Shown here one piece after another: positions 6,111 through 14,768 of a DNA stretch of 23,481 bases. The DNA is from CAZPGL01 sp964586175 (GTDB taxonomy: Bacteria > Actinomycetota > Acidimicrobiia > Acidimicrobiales > MedAcidi-G1). The translations under genes were made by a program, and so were the position numbers. Location of the stretch: the NCBI GenBank assembly GCA_964586175.1, contig CAZPGL010000032.1, forward strand, positions 1 through 23,481. The letters run 5' to 3'. The notes under the pieces were generated by a model, which had not been told where the DNA came from, did not search any database, and saw only the letters and a program-made list of their open reading frames with translations. How positions within the stretch are numbered: the stretch's first letter is position 1; the number at the start of each line of letters is the position of its first letter.

Positions 6111-7475
6111 ATGGCTGGATCCCCACCCCCTTCATCGCTGACCTGGCTCGGCAGCGACCGTCCGCTCGCCCGCGTGATCGGTCGTCCGATGCTGCGGTTC
6201 CTCTCCATCGAGGCGGCCGGCGGCATCCTGCTGATCGTCGCCACCGTGGTCGCGTTGGTGTGGGCCAACTCGCCGTGGTCGGGGGCCTATCACGACTTCT
6301 GGCACGCCGAGGTCCACTTGTCGATTGGTCCGTTGAGCCTGGAACACGGCGGTGAACCGCTGACCCTCGTCGAGTTCGTGAACGACGTCCTGATGGTCGT
6401 GTTCTTCTTCATCGTCGGGCTCGAGATCAAGCGAGAACTGGTCGCCGGCGAACTTCGCCGTCCCCGGGCCGCCATGTTGCCGGCCGCCGCGGCGTTGGGC
6501 GGCATGGTCGTGCCAGCCCTCATCTTCTTCGCCTTCAACGGCAGCGGCGACGGTGCAGCCGGCTGGGGTATCCCGATGGCCACCGACATCGCCTTCGCCG
6601 TCGGGGTGTTGTCGTTGCTCGGCGACAAGGTGCCGACACCGCTCAAGATTTTCCTGCTGACCCTTGCCATCGTTGACGACATCGGGGCCATCCTCGTGAT
6701 CGCCATCTTCTACACGGAACATCTGGTCGCCGAGTGGCTGGTGCTGGCCGCGGCCATTCTCGTGCTGGTCCGGATCCTCACCAAGCTGCGGGTCTGGTAT
6801 TCGCCGATCTACGTGGTGCTCGGCATCCTGCTCTGGTACACGGTGTTCGAGTCGGGCATCCATGCCACCATCGCCGGGGTGGCCATGGGGTTGCTGGCGC
6901 CGGCCCGACCACTGGTCGTCGCCGAACACACGAAGCGGGCCGTCAGCCCGGTGTTGCGCGGCGAGGTCGACGCCCACTCGGTGCGCCGGGCCCTGTTCAT
7001 GTTGAATGAGTCGGTGTCGGTAGCCGAACGGTTGGAGAACCTGATCCACCCGATCACCAGCTTCGTCATCATTCCCATGTTCGCCCTGGCCAACGCGGGC
7101 ATCGTGATCCACGGCGGCATGGTCAGCGAGGCCGTGTCGTCGGGGGTGACCCTCGGGGTCGCACTGGCGCTGGTCGTCGGCAAGATCGTCGGCGTCTCGT
7201 TGTTCACGATGGTTGCGGTGAAGCTGGGGTGGAGTGCCCTGCCCGCCGGGGCCACGTCACGGCACATCGTCGGGTTGTCGGCCATCGCCGGCATCGGGTT
7301 CACCGTCTCGTTGTTCATCGCCGGGCTGGCCTACGACAACCCGCTGTTGCGCGATGAAGCCAAGATCGGCATCCTCGTGGCCTCGGTCGCCGCCGCTGTG
7401 ATCGGCTCGGTGATCCTCGCCACCGCGCCACCGTCACCCATCCAGCCGGCCGCCGGTGCCGAGTCGAGGGGTTGA
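6111..7475 (+). CDS. nhaA: Na+/H+ antiporter NhaA
   Basis: Predicted 454-residue inner-membrane sodium-proton antiporter, which exports Na+ in exchange for protons and helps control pH and salt. Diagnostic segments are FIVGLEIKREL at about 100-110, GWGIPMATDIAFAVG with the conserved Asp159, and LAIVDDIGAILVIAIF with the paired Asp189-Asp190. These correspond to E. coli Asp133 and Asp163/164 that form the ion site. Some 10-12 hydrophobic spans can be counted. It is longer than E. coli NhaA (388) through an N-terminal extension of about 25 residues and a C-terminal tail. An NhaA in this position fits an organism from a saline habitat, but the gene is also common in soil Actinobacteria. Confidence 0.95.
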   Translation: MAGSPPPSSLTWLGSDRPLARVIGRPMLRFLSIEAAGGILLIVATVVALVWANSPWSGAYHDFWHAEVHLSIGPLSLEHGGEPLTLVEFVNDVLMVVFFFIVGLEIKRELVAGELRRPRAAMLPAAAALGGMVVPALIFFAFNGSGDGAAGWGIPMATDIAFAVGVLSLLGDKVPTPLKIFLLTLAIVDDIGAILVIAIFYTEHLVAEWLVLAAAILVLVRILTKLRVWYSPIYVVLGILLWYTVFESGIHATIAGVAMGLLAPARPLVVAEHTKRAVSPVLRGEVDAHSVRRALFMLNESVSVAERLENLIHPITSFVIIPMFALANAGIVIHGGMVSEAVSSGVTLGVALALVVGKIVGVSLFTMVAVKLGWSALPAGATSRHIVGLSAIAGIGFTVSLFIAGLAYDNPLLRDEAKIGILVASVAAAVIGSVILATAPPSPIQPAAGAESRG

Positions 7476-7524
7476 CGCATGCTTCCTGACCGTGTCGTGT
7501 CCCTGATCTTCCTGGGTTGATGCG

Positions 7525-10500
7525 ATGACCAAGCTCGTAATCGTCGAGTCGCCGGCCAAGGCGAAGACCATCGCGGGCTACCTCGGCGACGACTTCGTCG
7601 TTGAGTCGTCGATCGGCCACGTCCGCGATTTGCCACAGCGGGCCGCCGACGTCCCCAAGGCGTTCAAGGGCGAACCGTGGGCCAACCTGGGCATTGACGT
7701 CGACAACGACTTCAAGCCGCTGTACCTCGTCAACCGGGACAAGAAGGACCAGATCGCCAAACTAAAGGGCCTGCTGGCCTCGGCCGACGAACTCTTCCTC
7801 GCCACCGATGAGGACCGGGAGGGCGAAGCGATCGCCTGGCACCTTCTCGAGGTGTTGAACCCCAAGGTGCCGGTACACCGCATGGTGTTCCACGAGATCA
7901 CCCGGACGGCGATCGCCGAGGCCCTGACCAACGTGCGGGAGCTCGACCGGCACCTCGTCGACGCCCAGGAGGCCCGCCGCCTGTTTGATCGGCTGTACGG
8001 GTACGAGGTGTCGCCGGTGCTGTGGAAGAAGATCGCCACGGGGCTCTCCGCCGGTCGGGTCCAGAGCGTCGCCACCCGCATCGTCGTCGAGCGGGAACGG
8101 GACCGGATGGCCTTCGTGCCCGCCGGCTACTGGGACCTGGATCTCACCCTGCGGTCGGACGGCGACGAGTTCCCCGCCTCACTGATCGAGGTCGACGGAC
8201 GTCGGGTGGCCGGCGGGCGCGACTTCGGCGACGACGGCCGCCTGGTCGAGGCCGCCGAGACGGCCGACGTCACGGTGCTCGACGAGGCGTCGGCCCGGGC
8301 CTTGGCCGGCGAGTTGACGGGAACCGACCCCGCGGTGGCCTCCGTCGAGAGCAAGCCGTACCGGCGACGGCCGGCGGCACCGTTCATCACGTCGACGTTC
8401 CAACAGGAGGCCGGCCGGCGGCTCAAGCTGTCGTCGTCGCTGGCCATGCACGCCGCCCAGGGCCTGTACGAGAAGGGCTACATCACCTACATGCGGACCG
8501 ACAGCACCACGCTGTCGACTACGGCCCTCGCCGCGGCCCGGACCGAGATCGCCCACCGGTTCGGTCCTGAGTTCGTCCCTGCCGAGTCCCGCAGCTATGC
8601 GGGCAAGGTACGCAATGCCCAGGAGGCTCACGAGGCCATCCGGCCGGCGGGCGACGCCTTCCGCCACCCCGACGAGGTGGCCGACCAACTGCCCCGCACC
8701 GAGGCCCAGGTGTACGAGATGATCTGGCAGCGCACGGTCGCGTCGCAGATGACCGATGCCGTCGGGGAGACCGTCCAGGTGAGGTTCGCGGCGGCTGTGC
8801 CGTCGGGTCAGTCGTGCCTGCTCGGGGCCAGCGGCACGGTCATCACCCATCTGGGCTTCCGCCGGGCGTACGTCGAACAGGCCGACGACGCGCCCGACGC
8901 GTCCGACCGGGAGGCTGTGCTGCCCGAGATGGCCGTCGGCGATCTGGTCGCTGTGCACGAGGTGGCACCCGACGGTCACACCACCCAGCCGCCCGCCCGG
9001 TTCACCGAGGCGTCCCTCGTCAAGCGCCTCGAGGAGCTCGGGGTGGGCCGGCCGTCGACGTACGCCTCGATCATGGAGACCATCCAGGCCCGGGACTATG
9101 TGTGGAAGAAGGGTTCCGCACTGGTGCCGACCCTGTCGGCCTTCGCCGTCACCACCCTGCTCGAGACCCATTTCCCGAAGCTGGTGGGCTACGACTTCAC
9201 CGCCCGCATGGAGGACGACCTCGACGCCATCGCCAACGGTTCGGCCGAGTCGGTGCCGTGGCTGCATGCCTTCTATTTCGGCGGCGACGACGATCCGGGC
9301 CTCAAGGCCAAGGTCTCGGACCGCCTCGGCGACATCGACGCCAAGGCGGTGTCGACCGTCGAGCTTGGGGTCCACGAGGGCCAGCGGGTCATGGCCTGTT
9401 TCGGAAAGTTCGGACCGTACGTCCAGGCCGGCGACGCTACCCGGTCGATCCCCGACGACGTGGCCCCCGACGAACTCACGGTCGAGATGGCCCTCGAGTT
9501 CCTCAACACCCCGCTCGAACAGGTGCTGGGGGTCGATCCCGACACCGGTCTCGAGGTCATCGCCCGATCCGGGCGATTCGGCCCGTACGTCTCGTTGGGT
9601 CGGCTGCCCGAGCCGCTGAAGCCGTCGCCGGAACTGCAGGCGGTGACGGCGCTGGGCCTGAACCGCAAGGAGATCCGGGTGGCGCTGGCCCACCTGAGAC
9701 TGACCGCTCCGTCGGTCTCCGACGCCGTCATCGACCGGATCCTGAACACGCCGCCCCGCGGGATTGGCAAGGGGGCGCGTGACGCCTTGGCCGACTTCCG
9801 GGCCGCCGAGGGGATCGGCCTGCTCGAGGCCCTCGAACGGGTCGACGAGACCGGCATCGCCGGCCGCGCCCGCAACGGTGTCGGCGAGTTCCTGAAGCTG
9901 CGGGCCCGTCTGCAACGCAAGGTCGCCGAAGGTCCGGGCGCCGTCGTGGCCTCGGCCATGTCGGGATCGGGGTACGCCAAGAGCCTGCGGTCCGACGGTT
10001 CCGAAGGCAAGCTGCGGCTGGCCAACGTGGAGCAGCTGATCGAGGCGCTCGACGGCTTCGCCGACGTGGCCGACGTGTGCGCCCAACTCGACGCTCTGGA
10101 GGTGGTCGACGACACCCCGCCGCCCCGAACCGCGTCGCTGTTCTCCACGATGACCCTCGAACGGATCACCCTCGACGACGCCCTGCAGCTCCTGAGCCTG
10201 CCAAGGGTGGTGGGCGTCGACCCGTCCGACGGTGAGGAAATCACCGTCCAGAACGGCCGGTTCGGGCCGTACCTGCGCAAGGGCAAGGACAGCCGCAGCC
10301 TCAGCAGCGAGGAGCAGTTGTTCACCATCACCCTCGACGACTGCTTGACCCTGCTGGCCCAGCCCAAGCAGCGGGGCCGGGCGGCGGCCCGACCCCCGTT
10401 GGCTGAACTGGGCGACGACCCGGCGAGCGGCCGTCCCGTGTTGCTCAAGGACGGCCGGTTCGGGCCGTACGTGACCGACGGTGAGTACAACGCTTCGCTG

Positions 10501-10626
10501 CGGCGAGGCGATTCGGTCGAGGAGTTGAGCGCCGAACGGGCCTTCGAACTCCTGGCCGAACGGCGCGCCAAGGGGCCGGCCCCGGCGAAGGGCCGGAAGG
10601 CAAAGGGGCGCGCCAAGCGTTCCTGA
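7525..10626 (+). CDS. topA: DNA topoisomerase I with inserted UvrD/PcrA-type 2B module
   Basis: Predicted 1033-residue type IA topoisomerase that relaxes negative supercoils by passing a strand through a transient 5'-phosphotyrosyl break. The Toprim domain has Glu8 and DEDREGE at 95-101; the catalytic tyrosine is Tyr322 in GYITYMRTDS; EEAHEAIRP-like and GVGRPSTYASI blocks follow. As in other Actinobacteria there are no zinc-finger cysteines; instead there are FGPY-type C-terminal repeats at about 625-632, 683-688, 911-916 and 977-982, and a Lys/Ala-rich tail. Repeat spacing is 56 and 66 residues for pairs 1-2 and 3-4 but about 228 for pair 2-3, because a UvrD/PcrA 2B-like segment (about 703-868) sits there. 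The usual actinobacterial sequence resumes at RTASLFSTM. Normal actinobacterial TopA is roughly 900-950 residues. Confidence 0.96.
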   Translation: MTKLVIVESPAKAKTIAGYLGDDFVVESSIGHVRDLPQRAADVPKAFKGEPWANLGIDVDNDFKPLYLVNRDKKDQIAKLKGLLASADELFLATDEDREGEAIAWHLLEVLNPKVPVHRMVFHEITRTAIAEALTNVRELDRHLVDAQEARRLFDRLYGYEVSPVLWKKIATGLSAGRVQSVATRIVVERERDRMAFVPAGYWDLDLTLRSDGDEFPASLIEVDGRRVAGGRDFGDDGRLVEAAETADVTVLDEASARALAGELTGTDPAVASVESKPYRRRPAAPFITSTFQQEAGRRLKLSSSLAMHAAQGLYEKGYITYMRTDSTTLSTTALAAARTEIAHRFGPEFVPAESRSYAGKVRNAQEAHEAIRPAGDAFRHPDEVADQLPRTEAQVYEMIWQRTVASQMTDAVGETVQVRFAAAVPSGQSCLLGASGTVITHLGFRRAYVEQADDAPDASDREAVLPEMAVGDLVAVHEVAPDGHTTQPPARFTEASLVKRLEELGVGRPSTYASIMETIQARDYVWKKGSALVPTLSAFAVTTLLETHFPKLVGYDFTARMEDDLDAIANGSAESVPWLHAFYFGGDDDPGLKAKVSDRLGDIDAKAVSTVELGVHEGQRVMACFGKFGPYVQAGDATRSIPDDVAPDELTVEMALEFLNTPLEQVLGVDPDTGLEVIARSGRFGPYVSLGRLPEPLKPSPELQAVTALGLNRKEIRVALAHLRLTAPSVSDAVIDRILNTPPRGIGKGARDALADFRAAEGIGLLEALERVDETGIAGRARNGVGEFLKLRARLQRKVAEGPGAVVASAMSGSGYAKSLRSDGSEGKLRLANVEQLIEALDGFADVADVCAQLDALEVVDDTPPPRTASLFSTMTLERITLDDALQLLSLPRVVGVDPSDGEEITVQNGRFGPYLRKGKDSRSLSSEEQLFTITLDDCLTLLAQPKQRGRAAARPPLAELGDDPASGRPVLLKDGRFGPYVTDGEYNASLRRGDSVEELSAERAFELLAERRAKGPAPAKGRKAKGRAKRS
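9631..10128 (+). other. UvrD/PcrA helicase 2B-subdomain-like insertion inside topA
   Basis: Residues about 703-868 of TopA do not belong to any topoisomerase I domain I know. They read as the 2B subdomain of superfamily 1A helicases. LNRKEIRVALAHLRL matches the FERQEIKDALSYLRL element of UvrD; RILNTPPRGIG matches its RVVNTPTRGIG; GLLEALERV, GIAGRARNGVGEF, SGYAKSL and RLANVEQLIEALDGF follow in the family order, ending near ALEVVDD where helicases return to domain 2A. No Walker A, DExx or other ATPase motif is present. In UvrD/PcrA the GIG motif of 2B contacts duplex DNA, so this may be a passive DNA-binding module. The insertion is in frame and matches the surrounding base composition. Confidence 0.85.
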
Positions 10627-10661
10627 CCGTGGTCGTGGCGATTCGGCCACGCCCCCTCCCA

Positions 10662-10667
10662 TAGAGT
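10662..10667 (+). promoter_or_regulatory. Leaderless-type -10 box of the MFS-tmk-holB operon
   Basis: TAGAGT, 7 bases, then ATG at 10675, within the 48-base gap after topA. It favours 10675 over the in-frame GTG at 10666, which overlaps the box. Confidence 0.55.
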
Positions 10668-10674
10668 GGGAGCG

Positions 10675-12138
10675 ATGTCCGGTCAGCCAGGTGGGGACGA
10701 ACCGCACGAGCTGCGGGACGAGTTCGTGCTGGGCGATGAGCCCAGCCTGCTCGTGCCCGAGGGGGGCGACCGACCCGGCCTGCACGTGCGCATGTTCGGG
10801 TCGTCGCAGTTCTTCCGCCTGTGGCTGGCCCAGGTGGTGTCGGCCACCGGCGACTGGTTGGGCCTGCTGGCCATCAGCCTGCTGGCCATCCGGGTCGGTT
10901 CCGGGTCCGAGGGGGCGTCGCTGAGCCTGGTGCTGGCCGCCCGGATCGCTCCCGGGTTCTTCTTCGGGCCGATCGCCGGGGTGCTGGTCGACCGCTGGGA
11001 TCGCAAGCGGTTGATGATCACCTGCGACATCGGCCGGGCGGTCGTCATGGTGACCTTGCCGTTCGTGGACACCATCCTCGGGTTGTTCATCGCCTCGCTG
11101 ATCCTCGAGGCGTTCACCATGTTGTGGTCGCCGGCCAAGGAGGCGTCGGTCCCCAACGTGGTGCCTGAGTCGTACCTGACGACGGCGAACTCACTGTCGA
11201 TCGTCGCCGCCTACGGCACGTTCCCCATCGGGGCCGGCCTGATGGTGCTGTTCGGGCGGCTGTCCACTGCGCTCTTCAGTGCCGAATGGGCCGACGGCTT
11301 CCGGCTCCACGAGGAGGGCCTGGCCTTCTACGCCAACGCCCTCACCTTCCTCGTGGCCGCCGGGTTGATCTTCACCCTGTCGCTGCCCCGCCGTGAGAAG
11401 CGCACCGTCGAGACCTCCCTGCCGCTCAAGGCCCGGCTGGCCGACCCGCTGGCCGAGCTGCGGGAGGGGTGGGAGTTCGCCTTCATCAACCCGGTGGTCC
11501 GGACGGTCAACATGGGCCTGGCCACCGGCCTGATCGGCGGCGGCATGCTCGTGCCGCTGGGTGCGATCTACGCCACCGAGGTGTTGGGCGCCGGCGAATC
11601 GGGTTACGGCTTCCTCATCACCGCGCTGGGTCTGGGCGTGGCCACGGGTGTCGGCATGGTGTCGTGGGGCCAGCGGCACCTCAACAAGACCCGGGTGTTC
11701 ACCTGGTCGTTGGTCGCTGCCGGCCTGTGTCTGGCCGGCTCGTCGAGCATCGGCCAGATCCACGTTTCGGCCGTGCTGACGTTCGGCATCGGCATCTGTG
11801 CCGGCGCGGTGTACGTGCTGGGCTTCACCCTGCTGCACGAGAACGTCACCGACGACCTGCGCGGGCGGATCTTCTCGACGCTGTACCTGCTGGTGCGCAT
11901 GTGCGTGCTGCTGGCGCTGGCCGTCGGGCCTCTTCTCGAGGAGACGTTCGACCGGCTGTCGAAGCGATTCTGGGACCGCCACATCGAACTGGCCGGATGG
12001 GACCTCTTCGTTCCCGGGGTCCGCCTCACCTTGTGGTTGGCGGCGCTCATCCTGATGGCCGCAGGGGCGCTGGCCGTCATGTCGTTGCGGGCCGGTGCCC
12101 AGTCGGCGGCGGACGCCGAAGAGGAGTCCGGACCGTGA
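10675..12138 (+). CDS. MFS transporter (EntS/MFS_3-like)
   Basis: Predicted 487-residue major facilitator transporter. An acidic N-terminal cytosolic stretch of about 40 residues precedes FFRLWLAQVVSATGDWLGLLA, the usual first helix of the EntS-like MFS_3 group. The loop 2-3 signature appears as GVLVDRWDRKRLMI. About 12 hydrophobic spans can be traced with a central cytosolic loop (RREKRTVETSLPLKARL). A long insertion with FDRLSKRFWDRHIELAG lies before the last span. The substrate cannot be read from sequence; members of the group export siderophores, drugs or lipids. The GTGA overlap with tmk makes it the leading gene of an operon with two DNA-metabolism genes. Confidence 0.85.
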   Translation: MSGQPGGDEPHELRDEFVLGDEPSLLVPEGGDRPGLHVRMFGSSQFFRLWLAQVVSATGDWLGLLAISLLAIRVGSGSEGASLSLVLAARIAPGFFFGPIAGVLVDRWDRKRLMITCDIGRAVVMVTLPFVDTILGLFIASLILEAFTMLWSPAKEASVPNVVPESYLTTANSLSIVAAYGTFPIGAGLMVLFGRLSTALFSAEWADGFRLHEEGLAFYANALTFLVAAGLIFTLSLPRREKRTVETSLPLKARLADPLAELREGWEFAFINPVVRTVNMGLATGLIGGGMLVPLGAIYATEVLGAGESGYGFLITALGLGVATGVGMVSWGQRHLNKTRVFTWSLVAAGLCLAGSSSIGQIHVSAVLTFGIGICAGAVYVLGFTLLHENVTDDLRGRIFSTLYLLVRMCVLLALAVGPLLEETFDRLSKRFWDRHIELAGWDLFVPGVRLTLWLAALILMAAGALAVMSLRAGAQSAADAEEESGP

Positions 12139-12734
12139 CCGGCCGGCTGATCGCCGTCGAAGGAGGTGAAGGTTCGGGCAAGTCGACCCAGGCGGCCCGC
12201 CTGGCCGACCATCTGGACGCCGTCCTCACCCGGGAGCCGGGTGGCACGCCGATCGGTGAGCACCTCCGGTCGTTGGTGCTCGACCCCGAGGGCCGCGCTC
12301 CCGACGCCCGCACCGAAGCTCTGCTGATGGCGGCGGCCCGGGCCCAGCACGTGGCCGAGGTGATCGGTCCGGCGCTGGCCGCCGGCCGGGACGTCGTCAC
12401 CGACCGCTACATCGGTTCGTCGCTTGCCTATCAGGGCATCGGGCGGGGTCTGGGGGTCGAGGCCGTGGCGGGGTTGTCGGCGTTCGCCACCGACGGACTC
12501 GACGCCGACCTGGTGGTTCTCATCGAGGTCGATGCGGCGACGACCGCATCCCGGCTCGACCGGCCGCTCGACCGGATCGAACAGGCCGGAGACGGCTTCC
12601 ATGCCCGGGTGGCCGCCGCCTACCGGGCGCTGGCCGCCGCCGATCCGGACCGATGGCTGATCGTCGACGGGACCGGCACCATCGAGGAGGTGGCGGTGCG
12701 GGTCGCCGGCGCGGTCGACGGGCGCCTGGCATGA
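12135..12734 (+). CDS. tmk: Thymidylate kinase
   Basis: Predicted 199-residue dTMP kinase (dTMP + ATP to dTDP + ADP), supplying dTTP for replication. The P-loop EGGEGSGKST is at 9-18, the dTMP-binding REPGGTPIGE at 33-42, the DRY motif at 90-92 followed by SSLAYQG, and the lid with RLDRPLDRIEQ at 140-150. The lid arginines and an ordinary P-loop are both present. The GTG start overlaps the MFS stop (GTGA) and the stop overlaps the holB ATG (ATGA). The tmk-holB pair is widely conserved in bacteria. Confidence 0.95.
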   Translation: MTGRLIAVEGGEGSGKSTQAARLADHLDAVLTREPGGTPIGEHLRSLVLDPEGRAPDARTEALLMAAARAQHVAEVIGPALAAGRDVVTDRYIGSSLAYQGIGRGLGVEAVAGLSAFATDGLDADLVVLIEVDAATTASRLDRPLDRIEQAGDGFHARVAAAYRALAAADPDRWLIVDGTGTIEEVAVRVAGAVDGRLA

Positions 12735-13789
12735 CCGACGACGAGCTCTGGTCGGCCGTCGTCGGGCAGACGGCGGCCGTCGCCCTGCTGGAAGCGGCGT
12801 CCCGGGCGCCGGTCCACGCGTATCTGTTCGTCGGCCCCGAAGGTGCCGGCCGGCGCCAGGCGGCGGCCGCCTTCGCCGGGGCCATCCTGTCGAGCGGGAC
12901 GTCCGGCGGGGACGCCGACCGGCACCGACGGCTGGCTGTGGCCGAGCGCCATCCCGACCTGGTCTGGATCGAACCCAAGGGTCGGGCCATGCTGGTCGCC
13001 GAGGCCGACACCGTCACCGTCGAAGGATTCCGGTCACCGATCGAGGCTGATCGCAAGGTGATCGTGATCGACCGGTTCGACACCGCCGAACCCGAGGCGG
13101 CCGCGGGCCTGCTCAAGACCATCGAGGAGCCACCGGCGACCGCGGTGTTCGTGCTGCTCGCCGACGAGGTGCCCGAATGGCAGGTCACCATCGCCTCCCG
13201 CTGCATCCGGGTCGACCTGCCGCCCCTACCCGAGGCCACGGTGGTCGACGCTCTGGTCGCCGACGGTGTCGACCCCGACCGGGCGGCGGTCGCCGCGGCG
13301 GCTGCGGCCGGCGACATCGGCCGAGCCCGCCTGCTCGTCGACGACCCGGCGGTGGCCGGCCGGCGACAGGCCTGGTGGTCGGTCCCTGACCGGCTCGACG
13401 GCACCGGAGCGGCGGTCGCAGTACTGGTCGCCGAACTTCAGGGTCTCATCGACGACGCCCAGGGTCCGTTGGCCCAACGCCAACAGGCCGAGCTGGACGA
13501 TCTGGCCGAACGGGAGACGGCGCTCGGGACGCGGGGATCCGGCCGCCAGCAGTTGGTCGACCGCCACAAGCGGGAGATCCGTCGCCTCCGGGACGACGAC
13601 CTGCGGTTCGGCCTGGCCACGCTGGCCCGCCGGTATCTGGATGCAGCAGCCGACGGTGCCGGTCCGCCGGTCCGGTTGCTCGACGCGCCGGCCCGGATCA
13701 CCGCGGCAACCGCTGAGTTGGTGCGCAACCCCAACGAGACCCTGCTGCTCCAGGGGCTGTTCCTGGACCTGCCGGCGCTCGCCCGATAG
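12731..13789 (+). CDS. holB: DNA polymerase III subunit delta'
   Basis: Predicted 352-residue clamp-loader subunit of the AAA+ type, which with delta and tau/gamma loads the sliding clamp. It has HAYLFVGPEGAGRRQ at about 29-43, where Arg replaces the Walker A lysine (delta' proteins often do not bind ATP), then LLKTIEEPP, and the sensor SRC motif in IASRC. The zinc module normally found after the P-loop is missing: there is no Cys between the P-loop and RHPDL, where most delta' proteins have four. The C-terminal half (QRQQAELDDLAERE, DRHKREIRRLRDDDLRFGLATLA) matches the actinobacterial form. It is third in the operon after tmk, with a 4-base overlap. It converges on the SDR gene 40 bases away. 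Confidence 0.9.
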   Translation: MTDDELWSAVVGQTAAVALLEAASRAPVHAYLFVGPEGAGRRQAAAAFAGAILSSGTSGGDADRHRRLAVAERHPDLVWIEPKGRAMLVAEADTVTVEGFRSPIEADRKVIVIDRFDTAEPEAAAGLLKTIEEPPATAVFVLLADEVPEWQVTIASRCIRVDLPPLPEATVVDALVADGVDPDRAAVAAAAAAGDIGRARLLVDDPAVAGRRQAWWSVPDRLDGTGAAVAVLVAELQGLIDDAQGPLAQRQQAELDDLAERETALGTRGSGRQQLVDRHKREIRRLRDDDLRFGLATLARRYLDAAADGAGPPVRLLDAPARITAATAELVRNPNETLLLQGLFLDLPALAR

Positions 13790-13829
13790 GGGCGGTTCGT
13801 CCACCGGGCCTACCGGCCGGTGACCGGGC

Positions 13830-14606
13830 TCAGCCCTCCGGGGTGACGTAGGCGGCGGTCAGGCCGCCGTCGACCACGAAGTCGGTGCCGGTGGTGTACG
13901 ACGACTCGTCGGACGCCAGCCACAGTGCGGCCCGGGCCTGCTCGGACGCCTCACCGAACCGACCCATCGGAACGTGCACCAGGCGGCGTTGGCGCTTTTC
14001 CTCGGTGTCGAGGAACGACATGAGCAACTCGGTGCGCAGTGGCCCGGGGCACAGGGCGTTGACCCTGATGTTCTCCCGGGCATGGACGACGGCCAGCTCT
14101 CGGGTCATGGCCAGCACCCCGCCCTTGGACGCCGTGTAGGCGATCTGCGGGGTGGCGGCACCCACGATGGCGACGAAGCTGGCCGTGTTGATGACCGATC
14201 CGCCACCCGACCGCCGGATGGCCGGAATGCCGTGGCGACAGCCCAGCCACACGCCCTTCAGGTTGATGTCGATGGTGCGCTGCCACACGTCATCAGGGGT
14301 CTGTTCGGCGTCACCATCGTCGGGGTGCATGATCCCGGCGTTGTTGAACAGCACGTGGAGGCCACCGAACGCCGCTTCGGTGTCGGCGACCATGGCCGCC
14401 GTGTCGCTGTCGGACGACACGTCGGCCTGCAACCCGATCGCCTGGCCACCGGCCGCGGTGATCTTGGCTGCGACCGCCGTAGCACCGTCACCGTCGATGT
14501 CGACAACGGCCACCCGGGCGCCTTCGGCGGCGAACAGCGTGGCGGTCTCGCGGCCGATACCGGCAGCACCACCGGTGATGAGGGCGATCTTGCCGTCCAG
14601 GCGCAT
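13830..14606 (-). CDS. SDR family oxidoreductase
   Basis: Predicted 258-residue classical short-chain dehydrogenase/reductase. The Rossmann signature TGGAAGIG is at 11-18, Asp36 ends the second strand (suggesting NAD over NADP), NNAG is at 88-91, and the catalytic set is Asn115, Ser143, Tyr157 and Lys161 (YTASK). The C-terminal DFVVDGG is typical. The start ATG follows MRLDGK; an AGGA lies 8 bases upstream. The substrate is unknown. It is a single gene on the minus strand, convergent with holB, with 162 bases to the AlaX stop. Nothing recognisable lies in that 162-base gap. Confidence 0.9.
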   Translation of the reverse strand: MRLDGKIALITGGAAGIGRETATLFAAEGARVAVVDIDGDGATAVAAKITAAGGQAIGLQADVSSDSDTAAMVADTEAAFGGLHVLFNNAGIMHPDDGDAEQTPDDVWQRTIDINLKGVWLGCRHGIPAIRRSGGGSVINTASFVAIVGAATPQIAYTASKGGVLAMTRELAVVHARENIRVNALCPGPLRTELLMSFLDTEEKRQRRLVHVPMGRFGEASEQARAALWLASDESSYTTGTDFVVDGGLTAAYVTPEG

Positions 14607-14768
14607 GGCGGCATCCTGCCATATCGGCCGCCCAACGCATCACCGCTCAGACGGCGGCTTCGGGGTTCGTGGACGTGGCCGTCCAGGTCCGGGCCTTCGG
14701 CGGCGTGGACGCGGTGTGCGTGATCGGCCACGCCCCTGACGCCCCGGCATGACCATCGCGACCAGTGG

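Noticed and set aside
8179..10785. 868-codon open frame on the minus strand across topA
   Set aside because: It is antisense to a gene with all topoisomerase motifs, reads as low-complexity Arg/Gly/His-rich sequence, and reflects third-position GC bias.
13802..13822. CACCGG/CCGGTG inverted repeat in the convergent holB-SDR gap as a bidirectional terminator
   Set aside because: The stem is only 6 bp with a 9-base loop and no T-run; such short GC stems are frequent at this base composition.
14641..14700. tRNA-like GGGTTCG in the SDR-AlaX gap
   Set aside because: No acceptor or anticodon stems can be folded around it.
14607..14768. Possible small plus-strand ORF (from GTG 14669 to the stop at 14750-14752) in the SDR-AlaX gap
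   Set aside because: It has no recognisable similarity, no ribosome site and no -10 box, and only 27 codons.
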